Part shown: positions 9,292 to 19,473 of the stretch, piece after piece
How the letters are laid out: every line of letters begins with the position of its first letter
Position numbering within the stretch: the first letter of the stretch is position 1
NCBI GenBank assembly: GCA_016928435.1
Contig: JAFGKT010000053.1
Span: 62,001 to 126,000, forward strand
Source: Sedimentisphaerales bacterium
GTDB taxonomy: Bacteria > Planctomycetota > Phycisphaerae > Sedimentisphaerales > SM23-30
Direction: 5' to 3'
Length of the DNA stretch: 64,000 nt
Translations under genes and position numbers: made by a program
Notes under the pieces: generated by a model
The model's input: only the letters and a program-made list of their open reading frames with translations
Told to the model about the DNA's origin: nothing
The model's database searches: none

Positions 9292-12200
9292 ATGTCCAAC
9301 AACTCCGCTAGAGAAAAGACGAACCACTCAAGAGACGTGGATCTTAATAACACTAAGAATAAAAAAACTACCCCCATCTCTGTGGAACGTCACTTTAGCA
9401 GTGAGACTACCAGCCCCTTTGACCAGATCGAATGGGAAAAACGCACCGTCACCATAACCGACGAGAAAGGTGCCATCGTCTTTGAGCAAAAAGACGTCGA
9501 GGTGCCCAAATTCTTTTCGCAATTGGCTGCCAAGGTGGTGGTCAGCAAGTATTTTTACGGCGAGAAAAACACTGGCGAACGAGAATCTTCGTTCAAAGAG
9601 TTGGTACATCGGGTGGCACGCACCATCGCTGATTGGGGATTGCAGGATGGGTTGTTTGCCGACCAAAAACAAGCCGATCTGTTCTATAATGAACTCGCTT
9701 GGCTGTGTGTGAATCAATATGGCGCGTTTAATTCGCCCGTATGGTTCAACGTGGGCCTGTTCGATGTCAAAGGCATTCCCGGCAGCGCCCATAATTATTA
9801 TTGGGACACCGAAACCCAAAGCGTAAAACCCTGCCCGAATAGCTACCAATATCCGCAAAGCTCCGCTTGCTTTATCCAACAAGTAGGCGACACAATGGAA
9901 GATATCATGGCGCTGGCTACCAGCGAAGCGATGTTGTTCAAACACGGCAGCGGAACCGGAACCGATCTTTCCACCTTGCGCAGCAGTCGTGAAAAACTCA
10001 GCGGCGGCGGCAGACCTTCCGGACCTTTAAGTTTCATGCGCGTATTTGATCAGATCGCCGCGGTAGTAAAAAGCGGCGGTAAAACCAGACGTGCCGCTAA
10101 AATGCAATCTCTGAAAATTCATCATCCCGACATCAAGGAATTCATCACCTGCAAGGCTGACGAAGAACGAAAAGCCTGGGCCTTAATCGAAGAAGGCTAC
10201 GACGGCAATTTTAATGGCGAAGCCTACAGCAGTGTTATGTTCCAGAATGCCAATCTTTCAGTGAGAGTGGATGACGAATTCATGGCCAAAGCCAAGTCCG
10301 GCGGCACGATTGAAACCCGCGCGGTAACCACCGGCGATGTGATCGATCATTACGACGCTCAGGAACTAATGCACTTGATCGCCGAAGGGACCCACATTTG
10401 CGGCGACCCCGGCTTGCAATACGATACCACCATCAATCGCTGGCACACCTGCCCAAACAGCGGACCAATCAACGCCAGCAACCCGTGCAGCGAATATATG
10501 TTCATCGATAGTTCCGCTTGCAATCTTGCCAGCTTGAACCTGATGAAATTCCGCCAAAGCGATGGCAGCTTTAATGTGGAAGCCTTCCGCAAAGCTATCC
10601 GTATTTTTATTATCGCCCAAGAACTGATCGTTGACCACGGCAGCTATCCTACTGAACTCATCACCGAAAATTCTCATAAGTTCCGCCCGCTCGGACTCGG
10701 TTACGCCAATTTGGGCGCGCTGCTAATGTCATTGGGTTTGCCTTACGATAGCGCAGCCGGACGCAGCCGCGGCGCAGCGATCACCGCTGTTATGACCGGC
10801 ACCGCGTATGCCGTCAGCGCCGAACTCGCTCAGTGCCTCGGCACCTTTGATGAATACGATAAAAACCGCGAACCTATGCTCAAAGTGATCGGCATGCACC
10901 GTAATGCCGTCCGCGATATCGACCAAGACCTATGCCCTGCCAACCTCTACAAAGCTGCGCAAAACAGTTGGGACCAAGCACTGGCCCAAGGAGAAAGCAA
11001 CGGCTTCCGCAACGCGCAGGTTTCGGTACTCGCTCCAACCGGCACGATCGGATTCATGATGGATTGCGATACAACCGGCGTCGAACCTGATATCGCTCTG
11101 GTCAAATACAAACTCTTGGCCGGCGGCGGAATGCTCAAGATCGTCAATAACACCGTACAGTTGGCACTGCAGCAACTGGGATACAATCCCGAGCAAATCA
11201 AAAACATCATCGCGTGGATCGATGAAAACGACACCATCGAAGGCGCCGACGATATCGACGACCAACATCTGCCCGTCTTTGATTGTGCTTTCAAAGCTAC
11301 CAAGGGACAACGATTCATCCATTATCTTGCTCATATCCGCATGATGGCCGCTGTGCAGCCGTTTATCTCCGGTGCTATCAGCAAAACCATCAATATGCCT
11401 ACTGACTGCACCATCGAAGATATCGCTCAGGCATACATTACGGGTTGGGAACTCGGTGTCAAAGCCGTGGCCATCTATCGCGACGGCTCCAAACGTTCTC
11501 AACCGGTCAACACCAACAAAGCCAAACTCGCCGCCGCGGAAAGAAAAGGCGAAACTCTCACCCTGGAGCAGGTAGAGGAAAGACTCGAAAATCTTATTGA
11601 ATATCAACCGGTAACTAACGATATTCGTCAGCGCCGCGCTCAGCGGGTTCGTCTGCCCGCTACGCGCCACAGCATCACCCATAAATTCGACGTTGCCGGA
11701 CATGAAGGTTATCTAACGGTGGGGTTGTACGAGGATGGTCAACCTGGTGAGTTGTTTATCACCATGGCCAAGGAGGGCAGCACCGTTGGGGGCCTTATGG
11801 ATGCTTTTGGAACTTGCGTGTCGATGGCGCTGCAGTACGGTGTGCCGCTTAGCACTTTGGTTGATAAGTTCAGCCACATGCGCTTCGAGCCGGCCGGCAT
11901 GACAGGTAACCGCGATATCCCATTCGCCAAGAGCCTTATCGACTACATCTCTCGGTGGTTGGGCATGACCTTCCTGCCCGGATACCGTCAAGCCAACGCG
12001 CCCAAAAGGCCCAGCGAATCCAATGATAACGACAACGATGAGGACACCACTGTAAACCCTTCTTCAAGTATCCCCGGTGACCGACCCGCTCTATTAGGCC
12101 AAAGAACCGATCTTAACAACATCGCTAATCGTATAGACCAACTCATCGGCATGGTCAATAAGCCCGGCGGTGAACCGATAACCCTTGGCGATTCCGCGAC

Positions 12201-12339
12201 GCAAATGCAGGCCTTCAATCAACAGTTCGGCCACTTCCAGGAAGACGCCCCCGTCTGCGATGTCTGCGGATCAATAACCGTACGCAACGGCAACTGTTAC
12301 CGATGCCACAATTGCGGCGCCTCTATGGGATGCAGCTAA
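9292..12339 (+). CDS. nrdJ: Vitamin B12-dependent (class II) ribonucleotide reductase
   Basis: 1015 aa; FNSPVWFNVG, NPCSEYMFID, APTGTIGFMMDCDTTGVEPD, GELFITMAKEGSTVGGLMDAFG, C-terminal CDVCGSITVRNGNCYRCHNCGASMGCS; AGGGAGG ribosome site. Confidence 0.95.
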   Translation: MSNNSAREKTNHSRDVDLNNTKNKKTTPISVERHFSSETTSPFDQIEWEKRTVTITDEKGAIVFEQKDVEVPKFFSQLAAKVVVSKYFYGEKNTGERESSFKELVHRVARTIADWGLQDGLFADQKQADLFYNELAWLCVNQYGAFNSPVWFNVGLFDVKGIPGSAHNYYWDTETQSVKPCPNSYQYPQSSACFIQQVGDTMEDIMALATSEAMLFKHGSGTGTDLSTLRSSREKLSGGGRPSGPLSFMRVFDQIAAVVKSGGKTRRAAKMQSLKIHHPDIKEFITCKADEERKAWALIEEGYDGNFNGEAYSSVMFQNANLSVRVDDEFMAKAKSGGTIETRAVTTGDVIDHYDAQELMHLIAEGTHICGDPGLQYDTTINRWHTCPNSGPINASNPCSEYMFIDSSACNLASLNLMKFRQSDGSFNVEAFRKAIRIFIIAQELIVDHGSYPTELITENSHKFRPLGLGYANLGALLMSLGLPYDSAAGRSRGAAITAVMTGTAYAVSAELAQCLGTFDEYDKNREPMLKVIGMHRNAVRDIDQDLCPANLYKAAQNSWDQALAQGESNGFRNAQVSVLAPTGTIGFMMDCDTTGVEPDIALVKYKLLAGGGMLKIVNNTVQLALQQLGYNPEQIKNIIAWIDENDTIEGADDIDDQHLPVFDCAFKATKGQRFIHYLAHIRMMAAVQPFISGAISKTINMPTDCTIEDIAQAYITGWELGVKAVAIYRDGSKRSQPVNTNKAKLAAAERKGETLTLEQVEERLENLIEYQPVTNDIRQRRAQRVRLPATRHSITHKFDVAGHEGYLTVGLYEDGQPGELFITMAKEGSTVGGLMDAFGTCVSMALQYGVPLSTLVDKFSHMRFEPAGMTGNRDIPFAKSLIDYISRWLGMTFLPGYRQANAPKRPSESNDNDNDEDTTVNPSSSIPGDRPALLGQRTDLNNIANRIDQLIGMVNKPGGEPITLGDSATQMQAFNQQFGHFQEDAPVCDVCGSITVRNGNCYRCHNCGASMGCS

Positions 12340-12369
12340 AACTACTGCCCACAAATATCCAAAACCTTC

Positions 12370-12402
12370 CAAGCCCGTCTCTTTACCAAGACGGGCTTTT
12401 TT
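12370..12402 (+). terminator. Rho-independent terminator after nrdJ
   Basis: AAGCCCGTCT - ctttacca - AGACGGGCTT followed by TTTT. Confidence 0.85.
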
Positions 12403-12515
12403 AATGACTATTACCCCGCATATCTTTTTTTTCTCCTTGCCAAGCTGCATCGTTGAGCCCTAATCTACTGGTCAGACTGATAGCTAATCGTCTAACTTTT
12501 CTCGGAGAACTATCA

Positions 12516-13628
12516 ATGGCCGGCATACCAGAAAGTATCAAAAAGCAAATCGCTAACCCGCAACCTGATTGGCAAACCTTCCGGGCCGTAATTACCGGCC
12601 AGGTCAAACCCAAGCGCGTCCATCTCGCTGAACTCTTCGCCGATCAAGAAATCATGCAGTGGATCACCAAAAACGTCCTGCAAACCCGTTGGACCCCAGC
12701 CAGTGAAGACCGCCAACAAATGGAAGCCCACTACATCGATGAAATCAATTATTGGCATCGCATAGGCTACGACTTCATCCGTGTTAGCGGCGGACTCGAC
12801 TTTCCCACTCAAGTCCTATTGTCAAATGACACCGCTGAACTAGCCGACAAACAGCGCGGCTGGGCTGACTTGCATTCCGGTCCCATCCAATCCTGGGAAG
12901 ACTACGAAAAATATCCCTGGCCCGAAATCAAAGAAGAGAACCTTTGGATGTATCAGTTCGTCGCTGATAATGTCCCCGATGGCATGGGCGTTCTTGCCTG
13001 CCCGCAGAGCGGCTTTTTGGAAATCCCGCTCGACATCCTCATCGGCTACGAATCTTTAGCCATGATGGCCTACGACGAACCTGATCTGATCAAAGCTGTG
13101 TTCGACCGCTGCCGTGAACTCATCGTAGGGACTTACAAAAAACTGCTCGACATCCCCCAAATCGTCGGTTGTTTCCAAGGCGATGACATGGGTTTCAAAA
13201 CTTCCACGCTTATGCCTCCGGAGTTTCTGAAGACCCATTCGCTACCCGGGCATAAGGAAACCGCCGCCCTGGCCCACGATCGCGACAAAGTCTACTTCCT
13301 CCACTCTTGCGGCAATCTCGAAGAGATAATGGACTACCTCATCGACGAAGTCAAAATCGACGCCAAGCACTCCTACGAAGATGCTATTATCCCCGTCGAA
13401 CAAATGTACGATAAATACAGCTCGCGCATCGGCCTGCTCGGCGGGCTCGATGTCCACATCCTCAGCGGCGAAGACGAAGCCGCCACCCGCAAACGCACTC
13501 GCCAAATTATCGAACATTGCATACCCAACGGCCGATTGGCTCTCGGCTCCGGCAACACCATCGCCAACTACTGCAAGCCGGAAAACGTCCTGGCTATGTT
13601 CGACGAAGCCTACACCTGGGGCCAGTAA
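12516..13628 (+). CDS. Uroporphyrinogen decarboxylase-like (URO-D family) methyltransferase
   Basis: VSGGLDFPTQVLL, DDMGFKTSTLMPPEFL, HSCGNLEEIMDYLIDEVKIDAKHSYED, GLLGGLDVHILS. ATG at 12516 chosen over the ORF-track start at 12453. Confidence 0.78.
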   Translation: MAGIPESIKKQIANPQPDWQTFRAVITGQVKPKRVHLAELFADQEIMQWITKNVLQTRWTPASEDRQQMEAHYIDEINYWHRIGYDFIRVSGGLDFPTQVLLSNDTAELADKQRGWADLHSGPIQSWEDYEKYPWPEIKEENLWMYQFVADNVPDGMGVLACPQSGFLEIPLDILIGYESLAMMAYDEPDLIKAVFDRCRELIVGTYKKLLDIPQIVGCFQGDDMGFKTSTLMPPEFLKTHSLPGHKETAALAHDRDKVYFLHSCGNLEEIMDYLIDEVKIDAKHSYEDAIIPVEQMYDKYSSRIGLLGGLDVHILSGEDEAATRKRTRQIIEHCIPNGRLALGSGNTIANYCKPENVLAMFDEAYTWGQ

Positions 13629-13658
13629 GTTTTTCAAACTGACCGAAAAGAGCATGTC

Positions 13659-13678
13659 ATTCCCGCGCAGGCGGGAAT
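13659..13678. repeat. Short dispersed-repeat-like palindrome
   Basis: ATTCCCGC-GCAG-GCGGGAAT within GTCATTCCCGCGCAGGCGGGAATCCAGG. Confidence 0.55.
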
Positions 13679-13762
13679 CCAGGAAAAAAAACCCTCGCCG
13701 AAGGCGAACCCATTCTAACGCTTTCGGGCTTTCATATTAAATAGACCCATCGCCGGCGGTTG

Positions 13763-15574
13763 CTAGTCTTGCGCTGACGACTTCTGCCGTTGCTTTCTCT
13801 GCCGCCAACCGTCAACCATCCCCGTCAGTGCGATCACACCCAACAGCCCAGTACACAGCATCGCGAAACTGTCCCCTATTCTGCTATACACCGTCACGCG
13901 ACTGTCGCACATTATCCTGTCTGTTAGGAATCCCGCCACCACCTGCCGTTGGCGCGGATCGCCCGGCAAATCACCCGCCATACCCGCCTGCTGCACCATA
14001 CCGTCCGGCCTGATAAAACAACTTATACCCGTATTCACCGACCGCGCGATCCCCACCCGATTCTCTATCGCCCGAAACTGGCATATCACCATATGCTGCA
14101 ATAGCTCCGTCGTCGCCACCGGCCCCTTGCCTGCCTCTCGAACAAACCAACCATCATTACTAATGTTCAGCAAAAAATCCACCCGCTTGGCACCATCTTC
14201 CACTCCCGCCAACTGCCGCACCACTTGCGGCATAACGTCCTCGTAACATATCGCCACCGCGAAACGCCAATTATGCTGCTGGCTATCAGCGAAATTAAAT
14301 ACCGTCGCTTCCGTCCCCGTATCCAAACTATATTCGTAATCATAAGGCGTCAAATTGTTCAACACCCCATACAACCAAGGCCAACTCTGACGAAAAGGAA
14401 CCACCTCACCAAACGGCACCAAGTGCATCTTGCTATAACTCTGCCATGCGTCACCGCCCCGCTCATAAAGCACCGCGCTGTTCCGGCGCGAAACCTGATA
14501 ATAAGCGTCGCCCCGCTGTTCATACATCACTGTCGGAGTCCCCACCAAAATATCCACCGCACTCCGCACCGTAAGCAAACGCAGCATGGTATCCTGATAA
14601 CGCGCCGTCTCCACACTCTCATTCACAACCGGCAATCTCAAATACTCCCGGTTCAACGGCGCCGTCATAGTCTCAGGCCAAACCACCAAATCCGGCCGCG
14701 CCTCCGCCGCCAGCGCCGCCTCCGTAAGCTCCAAATGCCGCGCGAATATCTCCTCCATATCTATCTTCGCGCCACGCACATATTGCGGCACCACATCTTG
14801 CACGACCGTCACAATGGGCCCCGGCGTCATCGTCCGCTCACCTTGCTTCAATCGCCACCGACCATAAAACGACACCACCAACAACAGCAGTACCATCGCG
14901 ACCAAACCGATCACCCCCACTCCCCAACGACTTCTGTCACGACTCATTCGCCGGATAGGCCGCAGCAGTAAATCACAAACAACCCCGTTCATTGCCGCCA
15001 ACAAAAACGTTACGCCGTACACCCCCACCAAATCGCAAACTTGTATCAGCTTGTAATTCTCATGCTGACTGTGCCCAAGAAACAACCACGGGAACCCCGT
15101 CATCAACGTCGCCCGCAGATACTCCTGACCAACCCACACCACAGGCAGCACCAACGCGAAAGGCCATCGTGTTCTACGATACACCCACCGCAACACCACC
15201 GCACACAACGGAAAATACCACGCCAGATAAAACCCCAGCGCCAGATAGCCCGGCACCGTCACCCCAACCAGCCAATACAGATTACTCAAAAAATACAGCA
15301 ACCCCGCCCCATAAATAATCAAAACTCCCCACCGCAATCGCCGCACCGTCACCGCCCCCAGAACCCAAGGCACCAATACCACCCAACCCAGCCATGACCA
15401 CCCCATCGGCTCTTGAATCGCGCTCAACCCCCCAATACTAATTAACATAAGAAAAATCACCCAGCGGTTGGCAAAACTCATCCCTGCCGGTTTCGACAAG
15501 TCCGAATCATCATCGGATCGCTCATCCTGACGCCTCAATTGCTGCTTTGATTTCTCAGCCATGCTCTTAAACAC
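13763..15574 (-). CDS. lnt: Apolipoprotein N-acyltransferase
   Basis: 603 aa; multiple N-terminal TM helices; LVVWPETMTAP, KMHLVPFGEVVPF, AICYEDVMPQVVRQ, NISNDGWF, QFRAIENRVGIARSVNTGIS. Confidence 0.93.
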   Translation of the reverse strand: MFKSMAEKSKQQLRRQDERSDDDSDLSKPAGMSFANRWVIFLMLISIGGLSAIQEPMGWSWLGWVVLVPWVLGAVTVRRLRWGVLIIYGAGLLYFLSNLYWLVGVTVPGYLALGFYLAWYFPLCAVVLRWVYRRTRWPFALVLPVVWVGQEYLRATLMTGFPWLFLGHSQHENYKLIQVCDLVGVYGVTFLLAAMNGVVCDLLLRPIRRMSRDRSRWGVGVIGLVAMVLLLLVVSFYGRWRLKQGERTMTPGPIVTVVQDVVPQYVRGAKIDMEEIFARHLELTEAALAAEARPDLVVWPETMTAPLNREYLRLPVVNESVETARYQDTMLRLLTVRSAVDILVGTPTVMYEQRGDAYYQVSRRNSAVLYERGGDAWQSYSKMHLVPFGEVVPFRQSWPWLYGVLNNLTPYDYEYSLDTGTEATVFNFADSQQHNWRFAVAICYEDVMPQVVRQLAGVEDGAKRVDFLLNISNDGWFVREAGKGPVATTELLQHMVICQFRAIENRVGIARSVNTGISCFIRPDGMVQQAGMAGDLPGDPRQRQVVAGFLTDRIMCDSRVTVYSRIGDSFAMLCTGLLGVIALTGMVDGWRQRKQRQKSSAQD

Positions 15575-15693
15575 CGTTTTCTCAATAACATACGGTCACC
15601 ACCGCCGCCGGGGCCAAACAACGCTACCAATATAATCCAGCACCGTCCCAGCCACAAACCCAAATCCAAATACAACTGCTCACAATACCATAA

Positions 15694-16002
15694 ATGTGCC
15701 TGGTTGACGACTTTTGCCTTTTTAGCTATAAATGTGATATGGTCATTAATGGACTCCTGGCAGTGACACAAAGGCAGTATAATTCGCTGATTTGGATAGC
15801 GATCACCGTAGCTGCTTTGATGGTGCTGCTGGGCGTCGCTATCGTGGTCTTTCGGCGGCTTTTTGGGCCCAACCGAACTTACCAAGACCACTCCACGACA
15901 TTCACATTGGCGGACATCGAGAAGATGAAAGACCAAGGCCAGATTTCCGCCGAAGAATATGAAGGACTGAAAGCACAAATTATTCAGGAAAGTCAGAAAT
16001 AA
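15694..16002 (+). CDS. Small single-TM protein with SHOCT-like C-terminus
   Basis: LIWIAITVAALMVLLGVAIVVF helix, then TLADIEKMKDQGQISAEEYEGLKAQIIQ (SHOCT-like). Actual start may be 15739. Confidence 0.6.
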   Translation: MCLVDDFCLFSYKCDMVINGLLAVTQRQYNSLIWIAITVAALMVLLGVAIVVFRRLFGPNRTYQDHSTTFTLADIEKMKDQGQISAEEYEGLKAQIIQESQK

Positions 16003-16113
16003 ACGTAGCCCCAATGTCAGGCAAATACCCATAACGCCAGGCAATTGGTACGCTTCAGCCAAAATCAACCCAATCGTGGGATAATTAGAAAAATCCAGAA
16101 GGACTCACAACTC

Positions 16114-17403
16114 ATGGCATCAACGAAAAGAACTGGTTCAGGCAATTCACGCAGACGTCCTAACGCCTGCAGCTTTTGCGGTAAATCCGAACGCGATGTC
16201 GGCCCGATGATTGAAGGCCCCGACCAAATTTACATTTGCGCCAGTTGTGTCGAGCTTTGCTCCAGTATTATTCGCCAAGAAAGACGCAAGACCAGCCAAA
16301 AAACGCCGCTGTTCTCACGCATCCCCGCACCGCGCGAAATTAAAGAGCATCTCGATCAGTATGTCATCGGACAAGAATCCGCGAAGAAAAACCTCTCCGT
16401 CGCTGTCCATAACCACTACAAACGCCTCTGTCATCAACAAAACCTCGAAGATGACAGCGTAGAGATCGAAAAAAGCAATGTTCTTTTGATTGGGCCTACC
16501 GGATCGGGCAAGACCCTACTGGCTCGCACTCTGGCCCACTATTTGGATGTGCCCTTTGCCATTAGCGACGCAACTACCCTTACTGAAGCGGGTTACGTCG
16601 GTGAAGATGTCGAAAACGTCGTTCTCAGGCTCCTCCAAGCCGCTGACTACGATGTCGAACAGGCCCAAAGAGGTATCATTTACGTTGATGAAATCGACAA
16701 GGTCGGCAAGACCAATCAAAATGTCAGCATTACCCGCGATGTTTCAGGCGAAGGCGTGCAGCAGTCACTGCTGAAACTCCTCGAAGGCAGTACCGCCAAC
16801 GTACCACCCCAAGGTGGTCGCAAACACCCCGAACAGCAGTACATCCAAGTCGATACTTCACAGATTCTCTTTATTTGCGGTGGAACCTTTACCGGTTTGG
16901 AAGAGGTCATCAAACGCCGCATCGGCCAAACGAAGATCGGATTCGATGCCGAGGAACTGCCCATCCAGGAAACAAGTCAGGAAACCGCTCAAATTCTCTC
17001 CCAGGTCAGCCCCGAAGATCTTGTCCATGTCGGAATGATTCCCGAACTTGTCGGCCGACTACCCGTTATCACGACCCTCGAGCCTTTGGATGAAGAAGCT
17101 CTGGTGAAGATTCTCACCGAGCCGCGCAATGCCCTGATCAAGCAATACATGAAATTCTTCGAGATGGAAAACGCCCAACTGGAATTCTCCCCCGAAGCGC
17201 TTCTGGCTATTGCCAATAAAGCCATCAAACGCGATACCGGCGCCCGCGCCCTCCGCGCAGTTACCGAAGAATTGATGCTCGACCTTATGTACGAACTGCC
17301 TGACGACACCGATGTGCAAAAATACGTTATCGATAAAGATATCGTCCAAGGCAAGGTTTCAAAATTCACCGCAAAAAAAATGAATAAAAAGGAAACCGCC
17401 TGA
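16114..17403 (+). CDS. clpX: ATP-dependent Clp protease ATP-binding subunit ClpX
   Basis: Zinc-binding [11 protein letters not shown]...[59 protein letters not shown]. Confidence 0.96.
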   Translation: MASTKRTGSGNSRRRPNACSFCGKSERDVGPMIEGPDQIYICASCVELCSSIIRQERRKTSQKTPLFSRIPAPREIKEHLDQYVIGQESAKKNLSVAVHNHYKRLCHQQNLEDDSVEIEKSNVLLIGPTGSGKTLLARTLAHYLDVPFAISDATTLTEAGYVGEDVENVVLRLLQAADYDVEQAQRGIIYVDEIDKVGKTNQNVSITRDVSGEGVQQSLLKLLEGSTANVPPQGGRKHPEQQYIQVDTSQILFICGGTFTGLEEVIKRRIGQTKIGFDAEELPIQETSQETAQILSQVSPEDLVHVGMIPELVGRLPVITTLEPLDEEALVKILTEPRNALIKQYMKFFEMENAQLEFSPEALLAIANKAIKRDTGARALRAVTEELMLDLMYELPDDTDVQKYVIDKDIVQGKVSKFTAKKMNKKETA

Positions 17404-17483
17404 TACTTACCGTGCCCGTTGTAACTGCCCGCTCCAGGGTAAATTTTGAATACGCATAAAGACCCCTCATATTTATCTCTGGC

Positions 17484-18317
17484 ATGGTCCAAATAAATAT
17501 CATTGATGCTGGACGGTTTTCTTTGGATGGCGGTGCCATGTTCGGCGTCGTCCCCCGCGTAGTGTGGCAACGCTATCACCAATCGGACCAACTCAATCGG
17601 ATCCGCTTGGCCCTGCGCCTATTACTCATCCAAGACGGCAACCATAATATCATAGTCGATGCCGGGTTCGGCAACGCTGTCAATCCCACCCTCGCCGAAC
17701 GCGTCAATCTTTCAGACCCCAACTTCAACTTCACCACCGCTCTGCAACCATATCAGCTTACCCCCGAGCAAATCACTGATGTTATTATTACCCATTTGCA
17801 CTTTGATCATTGCGGAGGAGTTGTCACCAAGAAAAACAATCAATGGCTTCCCACCTTTGCCAATGCCAAGATTTGGTTGCAGCGGGAACAATTCCTGTGG
17901 GCTCAAGAACCGTCATCCAAAGATGCCGGCAGCTTCATCGCGAATCTCACCAATATGGTAGCAAAATTGCCCGGCCTTGCGCTCCTGCAAGGCCCCACCA
18001 ATATCACCCCCCACGTCAGCCTGCTGTGTTATCAAGGCCACACCCCCAGCCAACAAACCGTGTTAATCCAAACCGAAGCCGGAATAGCTTGGTATAGCGC
18101 CGACCTAGTCCCAACCACTACCCATCTAAACTTGGCTTGGAATATGGCCTATGACAATAAACCACTTGAAACTGTAGAGGAGAAACGGCAAACCTTAGAG
18201 CGTGCCGTCCAAGAGAATTGGATCATCTATTTCGCCCATGACGCCCAAACCATTTCTGGACGTCTGCGCCGCCACGAAAATAAATTCCAGCTCTACGATC
18301 AAACTCCCGCCACCTAG
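17484..18317 (+). CDS. MBL-fold metallo-hydrolase (lactonase-like)
   Basis: NIIVDAGFGNA, IITHLHFDHCGGV (HxHxDH), CYQGHTPSQQ, YFAHDAQT. Confidence 0.82.
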   Translation: MVQINIIDAGRFSLDGGAMFGVVPRVVWQRYHQSDQLNRIRLALRLLLIQDGNHNIIVDAGFGNAVNPTLAERVNLSDPNFNFTTALQPYQLTPEQITDVIITHLHFDHCGGVVTKKNNQWLPTFANAKIWLQREQFLWAQEPSSKDAGSFIANLTNMVAKLPGLALLQGPTNITPHVSLLCYQGHTPSQQTVLIQTEAGIAWYSADLVPTTTHLNLAWNMAYDNKPLETVEEKRQTLERAVQENWIIYFAHDAQTISGRLRRHENKFQLYDQTPAT

Positions 18318-18355
18318 AACGCCACAAGCTTCAAACCAATGGCCTTAAAGCCGTA

Positions 18356-19162
18356 CTAGTCGTGCCGTGATATTTCCTGATGTTCGGAGATCGGCTGGTT
18401 TCGATGATAAACACCAACCGCGCGACTCAACTGACGTAACGTTCTGCGACCTTCCTCGCTGACTTCCAAACCAATGAACTGAAAACCTAGTGTCGGCTTC
18501 TCAGCGTCATCGGCATCTGTTTTATGACGAAATCGCGCTTCGACCTTGATCGGTTTTTGGTCCGGCAACGGTTTGAATTGCATCGTTACTTGTTCGCCAT
18601 CGTGAAGCTCAGGCATTCTGTCTGCCGACATCGTTACTGCTACGCCGCCGGCTGACAAATTCGCCAAAGTGCTGTGGTATTGCTCCGCAAGCCCTGCGCC
18701 CGTATTAGACCAGAATGTTACATCCACATCCAGATCCTTTGGTACGTCAGCACGATTGTATGCACGACGCTGAATCTTCTCGATATGGTCCGGAGCATAT
18801 ATATTAATCACCGGAACTTTGTGGCCCGGTTCCATTTCGTATTGGTCTGCCTTGACAACCCGCGTCAAAAACAAAAACTTGTTATAACCCTTCTTGAAAC
18901 TTATCGCCACTTCCTGCCCGGCGACCGGTTCCAAATGACACTCGGAACTGTCCGGTATCGGTTGAGACAATACCAACTGATTGCCGCGAACCGAAAGAAA
19001 ATGAGATTTGTAAACCCGCCAGATATTGTCTTCGCGATTCGTCACTGTCAGAAATGTTCTCTTCTGCGCCATCTCTGTAAGTAATTGACGACATTCAATA
19101 CCGTTGACAAATCGTCTCTTTGACATTCCAACATCTCCTAAAAGAACCGGCATAGAGCTCAC
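18356..19162 (-). CDS. PilZ/YcgR-like flagellar brake-type protein
   Basis: N-terminal beta-rich YcgR-like region; RRAYNRADVPKDLDVDVTF and LANLSAGGVAVTM match PilZ RxxxR and D/NxSxxG motifs. Start may be the internal ATG near 19126. Confidence 0.7.
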   Translation of the reverse strand: MSSMPVLLGDVGMSKRRFVNGIECRQLLTEMAQKRTFLTVTNREDNIWRVYKSHFLSVRGNQLVLSQPIPDSSECHLEPVAGQEVAISFKKGYNKFLFLTRVVKADQYEMEPGHKVPVINIYAPDHIEKIQRRAYNRADVPKDLDVDVTFWSNTGAGLAEQYHSTLANLSAGGVAVTMSADRMPELHDGEQVTMQFKPLPDQKPIKVEARFRHKTDADDAEKPTLGFQFIGLEVSEEGRRTLRQLSRAVGVYHRNQPISEHQEISRHD

Positions 19163-19473
19163 TTAACCCAATACCATCCAAACCGATGGCCGACCAATAT
19201 GCTCTTTCATCGAAAATCATTTCAGACACAATAGATTCGCTGATCAAATAGACTTGATCCTTTGCTAGATTCGGCTTATCCCACGGCATACATTAACCAA
19301 TTGCCCCGACGTGAGCGAAACAGACCACGCCCAAACCAGAATTAGCCAATGTCCATGGAATCCCTCAGTCTCGGCTCAACGCCTTGCCAACGCTGAGCCG
19401 ACCCCCGCTCATTAACCCCGCAACAGTGTCAAAACCCCCGAAAAAACACTCTAACAGTATCAAAAAACCGCTT

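Noticed and set aside
12573-12604. CCGGGCCGTAATTACCGGCC palindrome-like sequence
   Set aside because: Lies within the URO-D-like coding sequence and is explained by codons.
14225-14971. 248-aa + strand ORF antisense to lnt
   Set aside because: His/Arg/Pro-rich translation typical of the C-rich strand; fully inside a confident minus-strand gene.
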